Positions 63,094 to 64,000 of a DNA stretch of 64,000 nt are shown here, piece after piece. Both the position numbers and the translations under genes were made by a program. The stretch's first letter is position 1; each line of letters starts with the position of its first letter. This DNA is from Flavobacterium sp. LPB0248 (GTDB lineage Bacteria; Bacteroidota; Bacteroidia; Flavobacteriales; Flavobacteriaceae), in contig NZ_CP058246.1 of the NCBI RefSeq assembly GCF_013388355.1, positions 2,790,001-2,854,000 of the forward strand. The letters are read 5' to 3'. The notes under the pieces were generated by a model. That model did no database searches. It saw only the letters and a program-made list of their open reading frames with translations, and was not told where the DNA came from.

Positions 63094-64000
63094 TTATTTT
63101 ACAATAAATGTAACTCTTCTAGCTAATCTTCTAGCTTCCTCAGAGTCTTTTTGAATTGAAGTATCAGCACCATTTGCAACAACATTTAAACGAGAAGAAG
63201 CAATTCCAGCTTTTTCGAAAATTGTTTTTACGTTTGTTGCTCTAGTATTAGATAGTTTGTCGTTGTACTCAGCTTTTCCAACTTGATCGGCATAACCTAT
63301 AAGGTCAAGAGTAGCAGAAGGATTTTGTCTTAAGTAATTTAAAACAATATCAATTGCAGCTGTTGAGTTCTCAATTGGAGTAGTTTTATTAAAATCGAAA
63401 TAAACACTGAAATACTTGTCATTAATCATTTTTCTGATCAATTCATTATCATTTGGTTGTGGCGCGCTTACTTGTTTTTCAATAACCACTTCTTTTTGTG
63501 CAGGTCTATTTTTGATTTGTGATTCAAGATCTGCTACTTTGCTTTCTAAAGCAGAAAGATCACTATCTTCATTAGAAATTACTGTCCAGTCTGCATGTTT
63601 TGTGTTTTTACCTAAGTAAACGTTTAAACCAACAGTTCCGTTAAAGATCAATCCAGAAAAACCTCTGTTGTTTGGAACGTATGCTCCATCAAAAGTATGA
63701 TCTTGAGATGCGTTTAGAATAGTTGAGAAATCACCAGTTAATGCGATTCTGTTTGATAATCTTATTTGTCCAGTTACACCAGCAATAAAATTACCCATTT
63801 CGTCTGTCCCTTTGAAGTTATCACTTCTTAATTGAGCATAGCCAAAACCAGCATGTCCTAATAAACCAAAAGTATTAGTCCAAGTTTCAAAATTCATGAT
63901 ACGTCCTAAATTGGCAACAGCTTGTAAATCTACTCTGTAGTATTTTGAGTCAAAATCAATAGAGCTTCCTTTTGCTGTAAAACTGTTGTATCCAAAATCT
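63094..64000 (-). CDS. OmpA-family outer-membrane protein (5' end outside window)
   Basis: The reading frame continues upstream past the window end (DFGYNSFTAKGSSIDFDS... before MNFETWTNTFG), so at least 302 residues are present and the start is missing. N-terminal part is a beta barrel (GHAGFGYAQLRSDNF, RIALTGDFSTI), then a linker with coiled-coil propensity (LSALESKVADLESQI) and the OmpA/MotB domain with TLDLIGYADQVGKAEYNDKLSNTRATNVKTIFEKAGI that binds peptidoglycan. A major outer-membrane anchor, OprF-like. Confidence 0.92.
   Translation of the reverse strand, partial: DFGYNSFTAKGSSIDFDSKYYRVDLQAVANLGRIMNFETWTNTFGLLGHAGFGYAQLRSDNFKGTDEMGNFIAGVTGQIRLSNRIALTGDFSTILNASQDHTFDGAYVPNNRGFSGLIFNGTVGLNVYLGKNTKHADWTVISNEDSDLSALESKVADLESQIKNRPAQKEVVIEKQVSAPQPNDNELIRKMINDKYFSVYFDFNKTTPIENSTAAIDIVLNYLRQNPSATLDLIGYADQVGKAEYNDKLSNTRATNVKTIFEKAGIASSRLNVVANGADTSIQKDSEEARRLARRVTFIVK

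Noticed and set aside
1..64000. Intact prophage, plasmid or integrative element
   Set aside because: No integrase, relaxase, phage structural gene or transposase was found in the window.

Overview
The window reads as chromosomal DNA of a Flavobacterium-type organism (phylum Bacteroidota). The evidence is the AT-rich coding sequence, recurrent promoter elements of the TAnnTTTG type, few Shine-Dalgarno sequences, a gliding-motility lipoprotein gene (gldH), a CrtY-type lycopene cyclase, a SusC/FecA-like TonB receptor, secreted proteins beginning MKK...SQ, and many two-armed intergenic hairpin repeats. I saw no rRNA, tRNA, CRISPR array, prophage or intact transposase.

Layout. 1-6.9 kb is metal and redox homeostasis: a manganese Nramp transporter fused to a universal stress domain with a truncated MntR/DtxR regulator behind it, a Fur-family (Zur-like) regulator divergent from a merC-like gene and a flavoprotein oxidoreductase, then a TonB receptor with a periplasmic thioredoxin. 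7.2-11.5 kb holds four glycosyltransferase-type genes. 11.8-15.5 kb holds a secreted fibre-like protein, an isolated lycopene cyclase, a TPR protein and a bacilliredoxin. 15.7-21.4 kb is a complete tripartite RND efflux operon. 21.6-24.3 kb has a PPK2 polyphosphate kinase and a SulP anion transporter.

24.5-27.5 kb is the most interesting part. It holds an oxygen-dependent tRNA U34 hydroxylase (TrhO), a U32-family prephenate-dependent tRNA U34 hydroxylase (TrhP) and a one-cluster ferredoxin. TrhO carries a C-terminal domain about half identical to the C-terminal domain of its TrhP neighbour. trhP has its own promoter with an 18-bp FNR/CRP-like palindrome centred about 41.5 bp upstream of the predicted transcription start. 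This suggests two oxygen-partitioned routes to the same wobble modification, joined by a shared tRNA- or partner-binding domain.

27.6-33.5 kb is an accessory island: an unknown polytopic membrane protein, a small inserted element with 11-bp direct repeats, three ankyrin proteins (one ending in SHOCT) and a lipoprotein. 33.8-38.0 kb is a PSP1/RicT-gldH-PBP1A operon. 38.2-40.6 kb is a 3-oxoacid CoA-transferase operon interrupted by a class A beta-lactamase gene flanked by duplicated hairpin repeats. 40.8-48.9 kb holds an outer-membrane barrel, a PPP-type phosphatase, DinB, a PAS protein, class I fumarase, a lipoprotein, a TNT-like protein and a SpmAB-like membrane protein. 49.2-51.6 kb groups three DNA-repair or nuclease genes (AlkZ-like, PolB-like exonuclease, MGMT). 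51.7-64 kb is largely housekeeping: DUF2207 protein, SDR, SRPBCC, M28 peptidase, zinc ribbon plus GNAT-nitrilase, SSB, DUF2461, a Lys/Cys microprotein, ferritin, an unknown secreted protein and an OmpA protein that runs off the end.

A recurrent feature is at least eight families of intergenic inverted repeats, several with perfect arms over 20 bp, which sit between genes like mobile hairpin cassettes and often coincide with terminators or gene ends.
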